Source: Ruminococcus sp. (GTDB lineage: Bacteria > Bacillota > Clostridia > Oscillospirales > Ruminococcaceae). Taken from it: a DNA stretch of 64,000 nt. Below the pieces are notes generated by a model, which ran no database searches, had not been told where the DNA came from, and saw only the letters and a program-made list of their open reading frames with translations. Both the position numbers and the translations under genes were made by a program. The stretch covers positions 51,996 to 115,995 of the forward strand of contig NZ_JAILNU010000100.1 in assembly GCF_024691275.1 (NCBI RefSeq), read 5' to 3'. Shown here piece after piece: positions 36,345 to 45,218 of this stretch; the stretch's first letter is position 1, and the number at the start of each line of letters is the position of its first letter.

Positions 36345-37718
36345 TTATATAGCCGCGAAAGCCTGTTTCAGGGTGCTTACGGGAATGATGTCAATATCAT
36401 AATCCTTAGGGTCAATAGACGACATTGACTGCTTTGGCACGATGCATTTTGTGAAGCCCATGCGCTCTGCCTCGCGTATACGCTGAACTATATGCGATAC
36501 CGAGCGTATCTCGCCGCCCAGACCTATCTCACCGAAGGCTATGAGCTGCTCGTCTATCTGCTTGTCCATGACACCAGAGTAAAGAGCCATTGCCACAGGC
36601 AGGTCGCCTGCGGGCTCGTCAAGTCTGAAACCACCGACGATATTGAGGTAAACGTCGAGTGTCCCCATGAATATGCCCAGCCTTTTTTCCAGAACAGCAA
36701 TGATGATATTGAGCCTGTTAAAGTCGAATCCCGTAGCCATACGCCTCGGAGCGGCATAGCTGGTCTTAGCAGCAAGAGCCTGCACCTCTGCGAGGATAGG
36801 TCTGCTGCCTTCCATAACGCAGGCAACGCAAGTTCCCGACACGTTATGTGGACGACCTGCAAGGAGCATCTGTGAGGGATTTGACACCTCACGCAGTCCT
36901 TTGTCCAGCATCTCGAACACGCCTATCTCATTGGTCGAGCCGAAACGGTTCTTGACAGCGCGGAGTATGCGGTAGCTCTGGTGGCGTTCGCCCTCGAAGT
37001 AGAGCACCGCGTCCACGATATGTTCCATGACCTTAGGACCTGCGATAGCGCCGTCCTTGTTGACATGACCCACTATGATAATGGGTATTTCCTGATTTTT
37101 AGCCGTGTGCATGAAAAGATTGGTACACTCCCTGACTTGAGTAAGGCTTCCCGGGCTGGAGGTTATACGGCTTATGCTCATGGTCTGTATAGAGTCAATT
37201 ATAGCTATATCAGGTGCACTGGAAGCTATTGTCTGAGCGATCGCCTCTGCGTCTGTAGCAGTGAGCAGGTACAGATTTTCGGTATCAACTCCCAGTCTCT
37301 GAGCACGGAGCTTTATCTGTCTCGCGGATTCTTCTCCCGAAACGTAGAGTACCGAGTGGTCTTCACCGAGAAACTGGCATATCTGTAGGAGTATTGTGCT
37401 CTTGCCGATACCAGGTTCACCGCCGAGAAGAACAAGAGAGCCTTTCACAAGACCTCCGCCGAGGACCCTGTTCAGCTCTCCGATGCCTGTATCATAGCGG
37501 ACATCATTGTCAGCACCAATATCCTCAAGTTCGAGGATATTGTCCGAGAGGTCGGGGGCAGAGCTGCTGCCCGATGACGAGCGTCCAACAGTGGGAGAGC
37601 TGTCGGCGATATCCTCCTCGAAGCTGTTCCAAGCTCCGCAGGAAGGGCATTTGCCGTTCCATTTGGAGCTTTCGTATCCGCATTGATTACAGGTGTAAAT
37701 ATATTTTGATTTAGCCAT
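36345..37718 (-). CDS. radA: DNA repair ATPase RadA
   Basis: A 457-aa RadA/Sms recombination protein that promotes branch migration. N-terminal C4 zinc finger (CNQCGYESSKWNGKCPSC), RecA-like ATPase with Walker A GGEPGIGKST (about residue 95) and Walker B AIIDSIQTM, the RadA signature KNRFGSTNE, and a C-terminal Lon-like domain ending in PVSTLKQAFAAI. Its start overlaps the end of the upstream lipoprotein gene by 8 bp, so the two are translationally coupled. Confidence 0.96.
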   Translation of the reverse strand: MAKSKYIYTCNQCGYESSKWNGKCPSCGAWNSFEEDIADSSPTVGRSSSGSSSAPDLSDNILELEDIGADNDVRYDTGIGELNRVLGGGLVKGSLVLLGGEPGIGKSTILLQICQFLGEDHSVLYVSGEESARQIKLRAQRLGVDTENLYLLTATDAEAIAQTIASSAPDIAIIDSIQTMSISRITSSPGSLTQVRECTNLFMHTAKNQEIPIIIVGHVNKDGAIAGPKVMEHIVDAVLYFEGERHQSYRILRAVKNRFGSTNEIGVFEMLDKGLREVSNPSQMLLAGRPHNVSGTCVACVMEGSRPILAEVQALAAKTSYAAPRRMATGFDFNRLNIIIAVLEKRLGIFMGTLDVYLNIVGGFRLDEPAGDLPVAMALYSGVMDKQIDEQLIAFGEIGLGGEIRSVSHIVQRIREAERMGFTKCIVPKQSMSSIDPKDYDIDIIPVSTLKQAFAAI

Positions 37719-38790
37719 TTTTTACCTCATTGGCAAATACTTTTTCTATAGTTTCTTTGTTGAGAGAGAATTTCCTTCCGCACCTCATAGTGCTGTCGGA
37801 AACCGTGAAATTGCTGATATCAGCACCTGCGAGAGACCAGCACTGTACTGAGCCGTAAAAATCGGCAGCATAGAATATCTTTGAGCTTATATCGAACATG
37901 ATGCCGCCGTCTGCGTCACAGCTTGTTTCGAGTTCCTTTACTCCCTCCTCGTCGAGATAGAGGATTCGTGTGACGGAGTCGTTGAGCATACCTGTTGAGA
38001 CAACCACTTCAGGGATACCGTTGAGGTCAAGGTCAACGAGCTCAAATGCAGCTTCAATAAAGTCATTTGTTTCCATTACTGCCTCTACGCGCTCTTTAAA
38101 GAGCTGCTTCTGCTGGTCGGTGAGCACCTGATCCCATGTTTCGCTGTAATGGACTGCGTAGTCTATAGCTCCGTCGCCGAAGGAATACTTCCTGCCTGTT
38201 TTGAATGAATCCGCATCTCTGTAGGGCTGGAGTATTTCCTCGAATTTGACCAGAGTAACATTTTCGTTATTTACTTCATACTGTATGGTGACTCCTGCGG
38301 AGGCGCTGTTCGCATTGGTGTAAAAGCTTACAGCGGAATTGAAGGTGCCTTCCTCGTATACAAGGTATTCGCCTATGTTGAAGCCGTCACCCTCGTATGA
38401 GTAGCCGATAGCGTTCATTGACGGGATAAAATCGAATGTGCCGTAAGAACCCGTGATGCCGATCTGATCCAGACCGCCGTTGAACAGCCTGTATATCTCG
38501 CACTGAGCGGATACATCATCAGACGGGGAAATGATGAGTTCGGGGATATCATCACCTGTAAGGTCGATGATATCGAATCTTGATGTATCTTTGAAGCTCT
38601 CTGAGCTTTTGAATTCCTTGAGCTTTTTCTCGTAAGCTTCCTGCCAGTCAAGCTTTATGTCCTGAGGAGCTGCTTTGGTATCGAGCAGACTGACTTCCAC
38701 AGGCTCAGCTTTCTGTGTTTTTTCGCAGCCTGCAAAAGAGGAGCATACTGCTGCAAAAAGGATAATTGATATTGCTTTCTTTAATATCAC
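37711..38790 (-). CDS. Lipoprotein with VCBS/FG-GAP-like repeats
   Basis: A 359-aa lipoprotein from GTG 38790, with AGGAGG 8 bp upstream. A short signal peptide ends in a lipobox SSFAGC. Two segments of the form IDLTGDDIPELIIS and VDLDLNGIPEVVVS resemble calcium-binding VCBS or FG-GAP repeats of secreted Ruminococcus proteins. The ORF is open to 38898, but the added residues lack signal-peptide character. Function unknown. It overlaps radA by 8 bp. Confidence 0.78.
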   Translation of the reverse strand: MILKKAISIILFAAVCSSFAGCEKTQKAEPVEVSLLDTKAAPQDIKLDWQEAYEKKLKEFKSSESFKDTSRFDIIDLTGDDIPELIISPSDDVSAQCEIYRLFNGGLDQIGITGSYGTFDFIPSMNAIGYSYEGDGFNIGEYLVYEEGTFNSAVSFYTNANSASAGVTIQYEVNNENVTLVKFEEILQPYRDADSFKTGRKYSFGDGAIDYAVHYSETWDQVLTDQQKQLFKERVEAVMETNDFIEAAFELVDLDLNGIPEVVVSTGMLNDSVTRILYLDEEGVKELETSCDADGGIMFDISSKIFYAADFYGSVQCWSLAGADISNFTVSDSTMRCGRKFSLNKETIEKVFANEVKNG

Positions 38791-38924
38791 TTTGATTGCC
38801 TCCTGAAAATGTATACAATAATTGTACCACTTTTGACGAACTCTGTCAATTAATATATTATTACAAGTTTTATGCAAATAAGACTGAAAAATATACACAT
38901 TTCAAAGGCTTCGGCGATCGTGGA

Positions 38925-39278
38925 TCATATTTTCAGTTCCCAGTAGTATTTCCTGTTTGCAGCCGGAAAATCCGAGAGTACGCCGTGTTCGGGGTCGTAG
39001 AATGTGCCTTCGCAGAACAGTGACCAGTGCCAGCAGCGCGGAGTTTCGAGACTGAGCAGACAGAGCGGCGGAAGCTCCTCTCTGCTTGTTGCCTGTATAC
39101 GGGTATCCGATATAAATACTCCGTGTTCGCGGAATGTGCGCTTCATTTCTTTAAGGTCTGTTTCGCGGTCATTGCCGAGAAAACTGCATATATACTCGGG
39201 AGTTTTGCCCAGCACCATAGCGAGCACAGCCTGTCCGCACTGGAGGTCGGTAGGCTCGTGGATATATTCGATATTCAT
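38925..39278 (-). CDS. Small C39-like papain-fold cysteine peptidase domain protein
   Basis: A 117-aa protein without a signal peptide. It begins MNIEYIHEPTDLQCGQAVLAM: the QCGQA motif matches the catalytic Gln-Cys of C39-type papain-fold domains. WHWSLFCEGTFYDPEHG supplies a His and Asp in the expected order. No transporter or bacteriocin gene is adjacent, so it is probably a stand-alone peptidase or an inactive homologue. GAGGTG precedes the ATG. It is oriented away from the GH97 gene. Confidence 0.68.
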   Translation of the reverse strand: MNIEYIHEPTDLQCGQAVLAMVLGKTPEYICSFLGNDRETDLKEMKRTFREHGVFISDTRIQATSREELPPLCLLSLETPRCWHWSLFCEGTFYDPEHGVLSDFPAANRKYYWELKI

Positions 39279-39370
39279 TGTATCACCTCATAAATATTTT
39301 ACCATATTTAAGAAATGGTGTAAAGATGCTTTTTATGGTAAAAAATCCACCTATAAGTTAGAAATAGGGG

Positions 39371-39399
39371 TTGTATTTGGGCAGATTCTACGCTATAAT
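39371..39399 (+). promoter_or_regulatory. Sigma-A promoter of the GH97 gene
   Basis: TTGTAT (39371-39376), 17-bp spacer, TATAAT (39394-39399). Confidence 0.75.
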
Positions 39400-39497
39400 A
39401 CCAGTATAGGGGATAAAACATCAAACAAGCAGACGGATAATATATATAATTTGCACATAAAGTGCCTGCCCGTTTGCTTTATAAAGGAGGAATACTA

Positions 39498-42400
39498 ATG
39501 AGGGATAACTTGATCAAACGAACAGTGGGTATGGCAGCAGCTTTAAGTGTCGTTTTGCAGCCGTCTGTACGACCGGCACCGAGTCGTTTTGCCGCAGATG
39601 CAGCCTTTAATTACTCCAATGCGGACGTTGCAAATCAGGGCAGTGCTGATGGAAAAGCCGTAATAAAAGGCACAAATGCTTCTGTAATCTATGACAGTTC
39701 GCTAAAGTCGAATGTGCTTGACCTGCATGGTGACAGCTTCGGCAGCGGCTGGCTTCAACTGCCTTCTGATATGTTTGGCAAAGAATGTGACAATGGTTTC
39801 AGTTTTTCATTTAAGTTCAGACTTGACAGCGATGCAGAAAATTACACGCGATTATTCCAGTTTTCACCTGTACCTTTTGGGGCAGGAGCGGCTCCGAGCT
39901 ATTCCTCGCCTGATATATCCCTGGATCTGAAGGATAAAAAGGCTTACAGAACAAGTATATTTGTAGGCAAGGGGACAACTACGGAAAATGACGACAAGCA
40001 CAGGGCTATATTCGACCTGAATACAGCTCCCGACAGCGGAAAGTGGCATGAATTCACAGCCGTTTATTCATCGGTCGGAGTTCGGTTCTATATGGATAAG
40101 CAGCTCCTCTCAACGGGCGATGCGGATACGCTTTCAGATACCATGAAAAGCCTGTTCGGTGAAGGTGTACTACCGTCGTATGTATATAATTCCATAGGTC
40201 ATTCGGTATACTCCGACAATGACGTAAGAGCTTGTATAGACGACGTGATGATGTACGGGTATGCACTCAGTGCATCTCAGGTGACTGAGCTTCCCGATGA
40301 TGCACTTTACCGCTATACTTTCGAGCCCGATACCGTTACCGAGGGCGAGGCTGTCCCCGAGGAGGAGAACAGTACGGCGCATGACGGTACTCTGCTTACG
40401 AGTATTCCCGAGTATGAAACAGTTTCTCCCGACGGCACTCTTATCACAAAGTTCTGGAAGGACGCTCGCGGAAGTTATTACTATTCAGTACATAAGCTGA
40501 GCAGCGGTACTCTGAGTATGGTGATACAGCCTTCAAAGCTGGGACTTGTTACCACTACGGAAGACCTGTCGTCAGGCTTTTCGCAGACAGCTCCTGCGGC
40601 TGTCACAGTGGAGCATGACGAGACCTACAGTATGCCATACGGCAAGCACAGCAAGATACGGGACAACTACAAGGAGATATCGTTCCCACTTAAAAAGGGC
40701 AATTCTACGCTTACAGTCTATTTCCGTGTGTATGACGACGGTATGGGCTTCAGATACGCCCTCGACCACGGCGCTTCCATAAAAGAGGAGATCAGTCAGG
40801 TGATGTTCCCTGCAAAGAGCAAGTTCTGGGGCAACTGGCCCAATGCTACATACGAATGGGACATGGTGGAGCTGCCCAAAGACAGGGCAAACGAGACCAA
40901 TGCTACCTATTCATGCCCGTATACAGGAGTTATCAATGATAAATTCTGGGTAACTGTTACAGAAGCGGGAGTTTTCAACGAGGATACTCCCTACTGTGCA
41001 GGTTCTCTCCAGTTCGTGGGCGATTACCACAGTCTGCGCTTTAAGGGTGGTGTGAAGGTAAGCTCTATCAAAATGAACAGCGCCTTCCATACTCCGTGGC
41101 GAGCTGTAGTTATCGGCGATTCCCTCGACCGAATGTCCTCCAGCGACCTTATACTCAACCTCAATCCACCTTCAGTCATTGAGGATACCAGCTGGATAAA
41201 GCCAGGCAAGACTGCATGGTCATGGTGGAGCAGCGGCGGCGATTCGCCTGTTGAGTACCATACCCAGAAGGACTACATCGACTTTGCGGCTGACAACGGC
41301 TGGGACTTCGTATGTCTCGACTTCGGCTGGGCGCTCTGGGATGACAGTGCCGCAAATGTCAAGGAGCTTTGCGACTATGCGTCCGCAAAGGGCGTTGGCA
41401 TTTACCTCTGGTACGGCGTAAACAATAAGGGACACTCAGGCTACAAGGACAGCAAGGGAAACCCTGCATATCCCTATTATTCACTGCTTGACGAGGCTAC
41501 TATAGTCCGAGAATTCGAGCGCATAAGAGGTCTCGGAGTAAGCGGCGTCAAGGTCGATTATTACGAAAGTGATACTCAGGAGACCATGAAGCAGATGAAT
41601 CTATGTGCGAAGATAGCAGCAGAAAATCACCTCATGGTGCTTTTCCACGGCTGTACTATCCCACGCGGCGAGAGCAGAACCTACCCGAATATCGTTTCCT
41701 TTGAAGCTATAAACGGAAGCGAGTACTATAAGTGGTTTGAAGCTCCCGCGCTTGCAAACAGAGTATCCTATACATTCACAAGAAATGTTGTGGGTTCGGC
41801 AGACTTTACTCCTACAGGCATACCGATATACGGCATAAAGGCAACAGCAGGCTTTGCTATTGCGGACGTTGTTACTATAGAATCCGGTATACAGCATTTT
41901 GCACACTCGGTATATACTTATCAGGGCAACAAGGCTCTGCCTTTCCTCAATGACGTTCCCGTAGCATGGGACGATATGAAGGTACTTGACGGTTATCCTA
42001 TGCAGTTCAATGTTACCGCAAGAAGAAGCGGAAGCAGCTGGTATGTGGGAGCTTCGACAATAAGCGCCAGAACAGTGAACATCAGGCTTTCGGACATTAT
42101 CAGTGACGACGGAACATATACCGCTTATATCTTCGGCGACAACAAGAACGGCAGCGAGATAGAGGTAACAGTTCTTGATGATCTTACAAAGGACAGCATT
42201 ATCAAGCGCGATCTCCTTGCAAACGGCGGTTTTGCCATGAAGATAACCAAGGGCGGCATGAAGCTCACAACTCCTTACAGCAATTACAAGTTCTACGAAG
42301 CTGAGAATGCGAAGCTTTCGGGACAGGCAAAAGTAACATCGGGCAAGGAAGGCAAGTACAGCTCGGGAAATGCCTATGTAGGCTATGTTGGCGGAAACTC

Positions 42401-42869
42401 AAATAACTATGTAACATTTGAGAATGTCAATGTTGAAAAAGCAGGTGAGTACACTCTGCGCATATACTATGTATCGGGCGAGAGAAGAAGTCTCAGCGTG
42501 GACGTGAACGGCGTAAATGCAGGCAGACTTGACGGTCTTTACGCTAACAAGAACGACTGGTCGGGTATTGCGGCTGCTGATACAAAGGTGAGCCTGAAGG
42601 CAGGAAATAATACCGTAAAGCTTTACAACAACAGCGGCTATGGTCCGTCTATTGACAGAATAGCTGTTGTTATCCCGAATGAAGATGTTATCGGCGATGT
42701 AAATCTTGACGGAAAGTTCAATGTTGCCGATCTTCTGCTCATGCAGAAATATCTGCTCGGTGCAGAGAGCTTCAACAAGAAGCAGGCTGAAATGGCTGAT
42801 ATCAATAACGACGGAAATATCGACGTATTCGATCTCATACGTTTCCGCAAGGCGATAATCTCAGAATAA
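39498..42869 (+). CDS. LamG-GH97-CBM35 glycosidase with a distinct dockerin
   Basis: A 1123-aa secreted enzyme. Signal peptide about 1-36; a LamG/concanavalin-like module (about 55-260); GH97 (about 295-915) with the N-terminal beta-sandwich, FWGNWPNATYEWDM, KTAWSWWSSGG, and GVSGVKVDYYESD, whose Asp (about residue 687) fits the nucleophile of retaining GH97 members such as alpha-galactosidase; a CBM35 (about 932-1060; KFYEAENAKLSG...GPSIDRIAV); and a C-terminal dockerin (GDVNLDGKFNVADLLLMQK, DINNDGNIDVFDLIRF). GGAGGAATACTA precedes the ATG. The dockerin differs in class from the others in this window. Confidence 0.88.
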   Translation: MRDNLIKRTVGMAAALSVVLQPSVRPAPSRFAADAAFNYSNADVANQGSADGKAVIKGTNASVIYDSSLKSNVLDLHGDSFGSGWLQLPSDMFGKECDNGFSFSFKFRLDSDAENYTRLFQFSPVPFGAGAAPSYSSPDISLDLKDKKAYRTSIFVGKGTTTENDDKHRAIFDLNTAPDSGKWHEFTAVYSSVGVRFYMDKQLLSTGDADTLSDTMKSLFGEGVLPSYVYNSIGHSVYSDNDVRACIDDVMMYGYALSASQVTELPDDALYRYTFEPDTVTEGEAVPEEENSTAHDGTLLTSIPEYETVSPDGTLITKFWKDARGSYYYSVHKLSSGTLSMVIQPSKLGLVTTTEDLSSGFSQTAPAAVTVEHDETYSMPYGKHSKIRDNYKEISFPLKKGNSTLTVYFRVYDDGMGFRYALDHGASIKEEISQVMFPAKSKFWGNWPNATYEWDMVELPKDRANETNATYSCPYTGVINDKFWVTVTEAGVFNEDTPYCAGSLQFVGDYHSLRFKGGVKVSSIKMNSAFHTPWRAVVIGDSLDRMSSSDLILNLNPPSVIEDTSWIKPGKTAWSWWSSGGDSPVEYHTQKDYIDFAADNGWDFVCLDFGWALWDDSAANVKELCDYASAKGVGIYLWYGVNNKGHSGYKDSKGNPAYPYYSLLDEATIVREFERIRGLGVSGVKVDYYESDTQETMKQMNLCAKIAAENHLMVLFHGCTIPRGESRTYPNIVSFEAINGSEYYKWFEAPALANRVSYTFTRNVVGSADFTPTGIPIYGIKATAGFAIADVVTIESGIQHFAHSVYTYQGNKALPFLNDVPVAWDDMKVLDGYPMQFNVTARRSGSSWYVGASTISARTVNIRLSDIISDDGTYTAYIFGDNKNGSEIEVTVLDDLTKDSIIKRDLLANGGFAMKITKGGMKLTTPYSNYKFYEAENAKLSGQAKVTSGKEGKYSSGNAYVGYVGGNSNNYVTFENVNVEKAGEYTLRIYYVSGERRSLSVDVNGVNAGRLDGLYANKNDWSGIAAADTKVSLKAGNNTVKLYNNSGYGPSIDRIAVVIPNEDVIGDVNLDGKFNVADLLLMQKYLLGAESFNKKQAEMADINNDGNIDVFDLIRFRKAIISE

Positions 42870-42875
42870 CACAAG

Positions 42876-42905
42876 AAAGCTCCCGATGATTCGGGAGCTT
42901 TTTCC
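42876..42905 (+). terminator. Bidirectional terminator between the GH97 and thioesterase genes
   Basis: An 11-bp perfect stem (42876-42886 with 42891-42901) with a TGAT loop and flanking T and A runs, between convergent genes. Confidence 0.9.
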
Positions 42906-42912
42906 TTTATAT

Positions 42913-43344
42913 TTACTGTTTTTCGGAAGGTTCTATGTGGACTGCTATTGCATTATACAGGTCGGGGTGAGACCTCTTGATACGTACAGGTTTCATATTT
43001 TTGTCCGTGAAGCAGTGTCTTGAAGTACCTTCAGCACATATATCCCCATTTGTGTTTGTGACCTTGTATGAAAGATTAAGTGTTGCGCCGTTGAATTTTT
43101 CGCCTCTGATCTCAACGTGGAACGTCTCATTGAAAGCAAGCGGATGCTTGTATTTGCAGTCCAGTTCAAGTGTAGGCATATAAAGTCCCATTCCCTCGAT
43201 TACATCGAATGGCATACCTGCTTTGTCCAAATAATAGATACGCGCTTCTTCAAAAACTCTGATATAGTTGGAGTGATGCATTACTCCCATCTGGTCGGTC
43301 TCGTAATAGTAGACCTTTCTTTCATATGGTGTGATCTTGCTCAA
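42913..43344 (-). CDS. Acyl-CoA thioesterase, 4HBT/YbgC type
   Basis: A 143-aa hot-dog-fold thioesterase. YYETDQMGVMHHSNYIRVFE is the 4HBT signature, with the catalytic Asp followed by HHSNY. TTG 43344 is chosen as the start: AAGGAAG lies 6 nt upstream and the product then has normal length. The longer frame to 43458 would run into the divergent cardiolipin synthase gene. It hydrolyses short or medium acyl-CoA; exact substrate unknown. Confidence 0.86.
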   Translation of the reverse strand: MSKITPYERKVYYYETDQMGVMHHSNYIRVFEEARIYYLDKAGMPFDVIEGMGLYMPTLELDCKYKHPLAFNETFHVEIRGEKFNGATLNLSYKVTNTNGDICAEGTSRHCFTDKNMKPVRIKRSHPDLYNAIAVHIEPSEKQ

Positions 43345-43418
43345 AAAAATCTTCCTTTCCGCTTGAAAATGTGATATAATATACTTGCATAGCAAGATAT
43401 TAGCTTTGGAGGTAAGAT

Positions 43419-44951
43419 ATGAAGCTGAAAAAATTGTTAGGTAATGCGCTGAGTTCAAATGCTGCGTTTGTCATACTTTTGTTATTGCAGATATTATTTC
43501 TTACAATGGCTGTATTCAGCCTTGGAGAGCGTTTTGTATTTGTGTACTTTGCGCTCATCGTGCTTGACATAGTTCTTATAGTGTATATCACAAATAAGAA
43601 TGAGCCTATATCCTATCGTGTCGCATGGATAATAATCATAAGTATCTTTCCCATACTTGGCGGTGTGTCATATCTGTTCCTCAAAATGACGCAGCAGTTC
43701 CCGAAATCTCTCGATATACGAAATCAGGAGCGCACAAAGGAGCTGCTTTTGCAGGACAGTTCAGTCATGGCTGAGCTGGGTAGAAAATGTCCCGATTCTC
43801 TGAATCTTGCCAGATATGTGAACGATTACGGACTGTATCCTGTTTACAGAAGCTGCTATGCGGAGTATTTTCCCATTGGCGAAGAACAGTTTGAGAGACT
43901 GCTTTCCGAGATCGAAAAAGCCGAGAAATTTGTGTTCCTCGAATTTTTCATCATTACCGATGGGTATATGTTCGGCAAAATATCGGAGCTTCTTATAAGG
44001 AAGGCAAAGTCGGGCGTTGACGTGCGGCTCATGTATGACGGCATCGGCACAGGTATGCTCAACTCGGTCAAGCCGTTCAGAAATCTTGAAAAGAACGGTG
44101 TGAAATGCAAGGTGTTCAATCCGTTCAGACCCATGATATCTTCCGTTCAGAATAACCGTGACCACCGCAAGATAGTCATTATCGACGGTCATACCGCTTT
44201 CAACGGCGGAACGAATCTTGCGGACGAATATATAAACCGCAAGGAACGTTTCGGGCACTGGAAGGACACGGCTGTCATGATAAGCGGTCAGGCTGTCTGG
44301 AACTATACCGTGATGTTTTTGCAGCTTTGGGAAAACACGGATATCAGCGAAGTGCTGAGGTTTCAGCCTGTGATACCGCGTTCGATGCAGATAGTGGCAC
44401 CGAACGGCTTTATACAGCCTTTTTCGGATTCTCCCCTTGATGAAGAGCCTGTGGGCAAACGTGTCTACCTTGAGCTTATAAACAATGCCAGAGAATACGT
44501 ATGTATAACCACGCCCTATCTGATACTTGACGAAGAAATGATAAATGCATTGGGATTTGCTGCCAAAAAAGGAGTAGATGTAAGGATAATCACACCGCAT
44601 ATCCCCGATAAATGGTATGTTCACATGATCGCATGGAACAATTACGCTATACTCTCTTCAATGGGAGTAAGGATATACGAGTACACTCCGGGCTTTATCC
44701 ATGCCAAGACCTGTGTTGCCGACGGCAGGACTGCTGTTGTGGGAACGATCAATTTCGATTACAGAAGCTTTTATCTTCATTTTGAGTGCGGTACCGTACT
44801 TTACGAATGTCCTGTCATCAGTGATATCATCAAGGACTTCGAGAAAACAGCTGCGGTATCTCATCTTGTTACTGTTGAGGAGTGCAATGAACGTTCACTG
44901 ACAAAAAAGATAGCAGGAGCGATACTGAATATGTTCGCGCCGCTTCTCTGA
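43419..44951 (+). CDS. cls: Cardiolipin synthase
   Basis: A 510-aa phospholipase-D superfamily membrane enzyme. Two N-terminal transmembrane helices (about 12-60), then a third hydrophobic stretch, and two HKD motifs: HRKIVIIDGHTAFNGGTN (about residue 247) and HAKTCVADGRTAVVGTIN (about 427). It condenses two phosphatidylglycerols to cardiolipin. GGAGG before the ATG. Divergent from the thioesterase gene. Confidence 0.95.
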   Translation: MKLKKLLGNALSSNAAFVILLLLQILFLTMAVFSLGERFVFVYFALIVLDIVLIVYITNKNEPISYRVAWIIIISIFPILGGVSYLFLKMTQQFPKSLDIRNQERTKELLLQDSSVMAELGRKCPDSLNLARYVNDYGLYPVYRSCYAEYFPIGEEQFERLLSEIEKAEKFVFLEFFIITDGYMFGKISELLIRKAKSGVDVRLMYDGIGTGMLNSVKPFRNLEKNGVKCKVFNPFRPMISSVQNNRDHRKIVIIDGHTAFNGGTNLADEYINRKERFGHWKDTAVMISGQAVWNYTVMFLQLWENTDISEVLRFQPVIPRSMQIVAPNGFIQPFSDSPLDEEPVGKRVYLELINNAREYVCITTPYLILDEEMINALGFAAKKGVDVRIITPHIPDKWYVHMIAWNNYAILSSMGVRIYEYTPGFIHAKTCVADGRTAVVGTINFDYRSFYLHFECGTVLYECPVISDIIKDFEKTAAVSHLVTVEECNERSLTKKIAGAILNMFAPLL

Positions 44952-44967
44952 ATACTGAAAATAATAA

Positions 44968-45035
44968 AGCGGGCTTGTCCGAATGTATGATATACTTGTA
45001 AAAAAGTATACTATTACAGATAAGTCCGCTGTTTT
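44968..45035. terminator. Long imperfect hairpin between convergent genes
   Basis: AGCGGGCTTGTC (44968-44979) pairs with GATAAGTCCGCT region (45019-45030) with wobbles, and inner TATACTT (44991-44997) with AAGTATA (45004-45010). GTTTTAT follows on the plus strand. It probably terminates cls; the size and imperfect arms also suit a small mobile-element remnant. Confidence 0.5.
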
Positions 45036-45158
45036 ATATCCATATTCATTTTGTATTCCCCCGTAAAAACATATCCGCAGTGAAAATGACCACCGTACAT
45101 TTATTATATCATAATAGTAAATATTTTGCAAGAGGGTTATATAATTTTTGTATAACTC

Positions 45159-45192
45159 AAAAAAATCAGCCGACAAAAAGCTGTCGGCTGAT
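45159..45192 (-). terminator. Terminator of the GH16 gene
   Basis: An 11-bp stem (45165-45175 with 45182-45192), followed on the minus strand by a run of seven T. Confidence 0.9.
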
Positions 45193-45218
45193 ATATGAGA
45201 GGAATTTTATTGATATAC

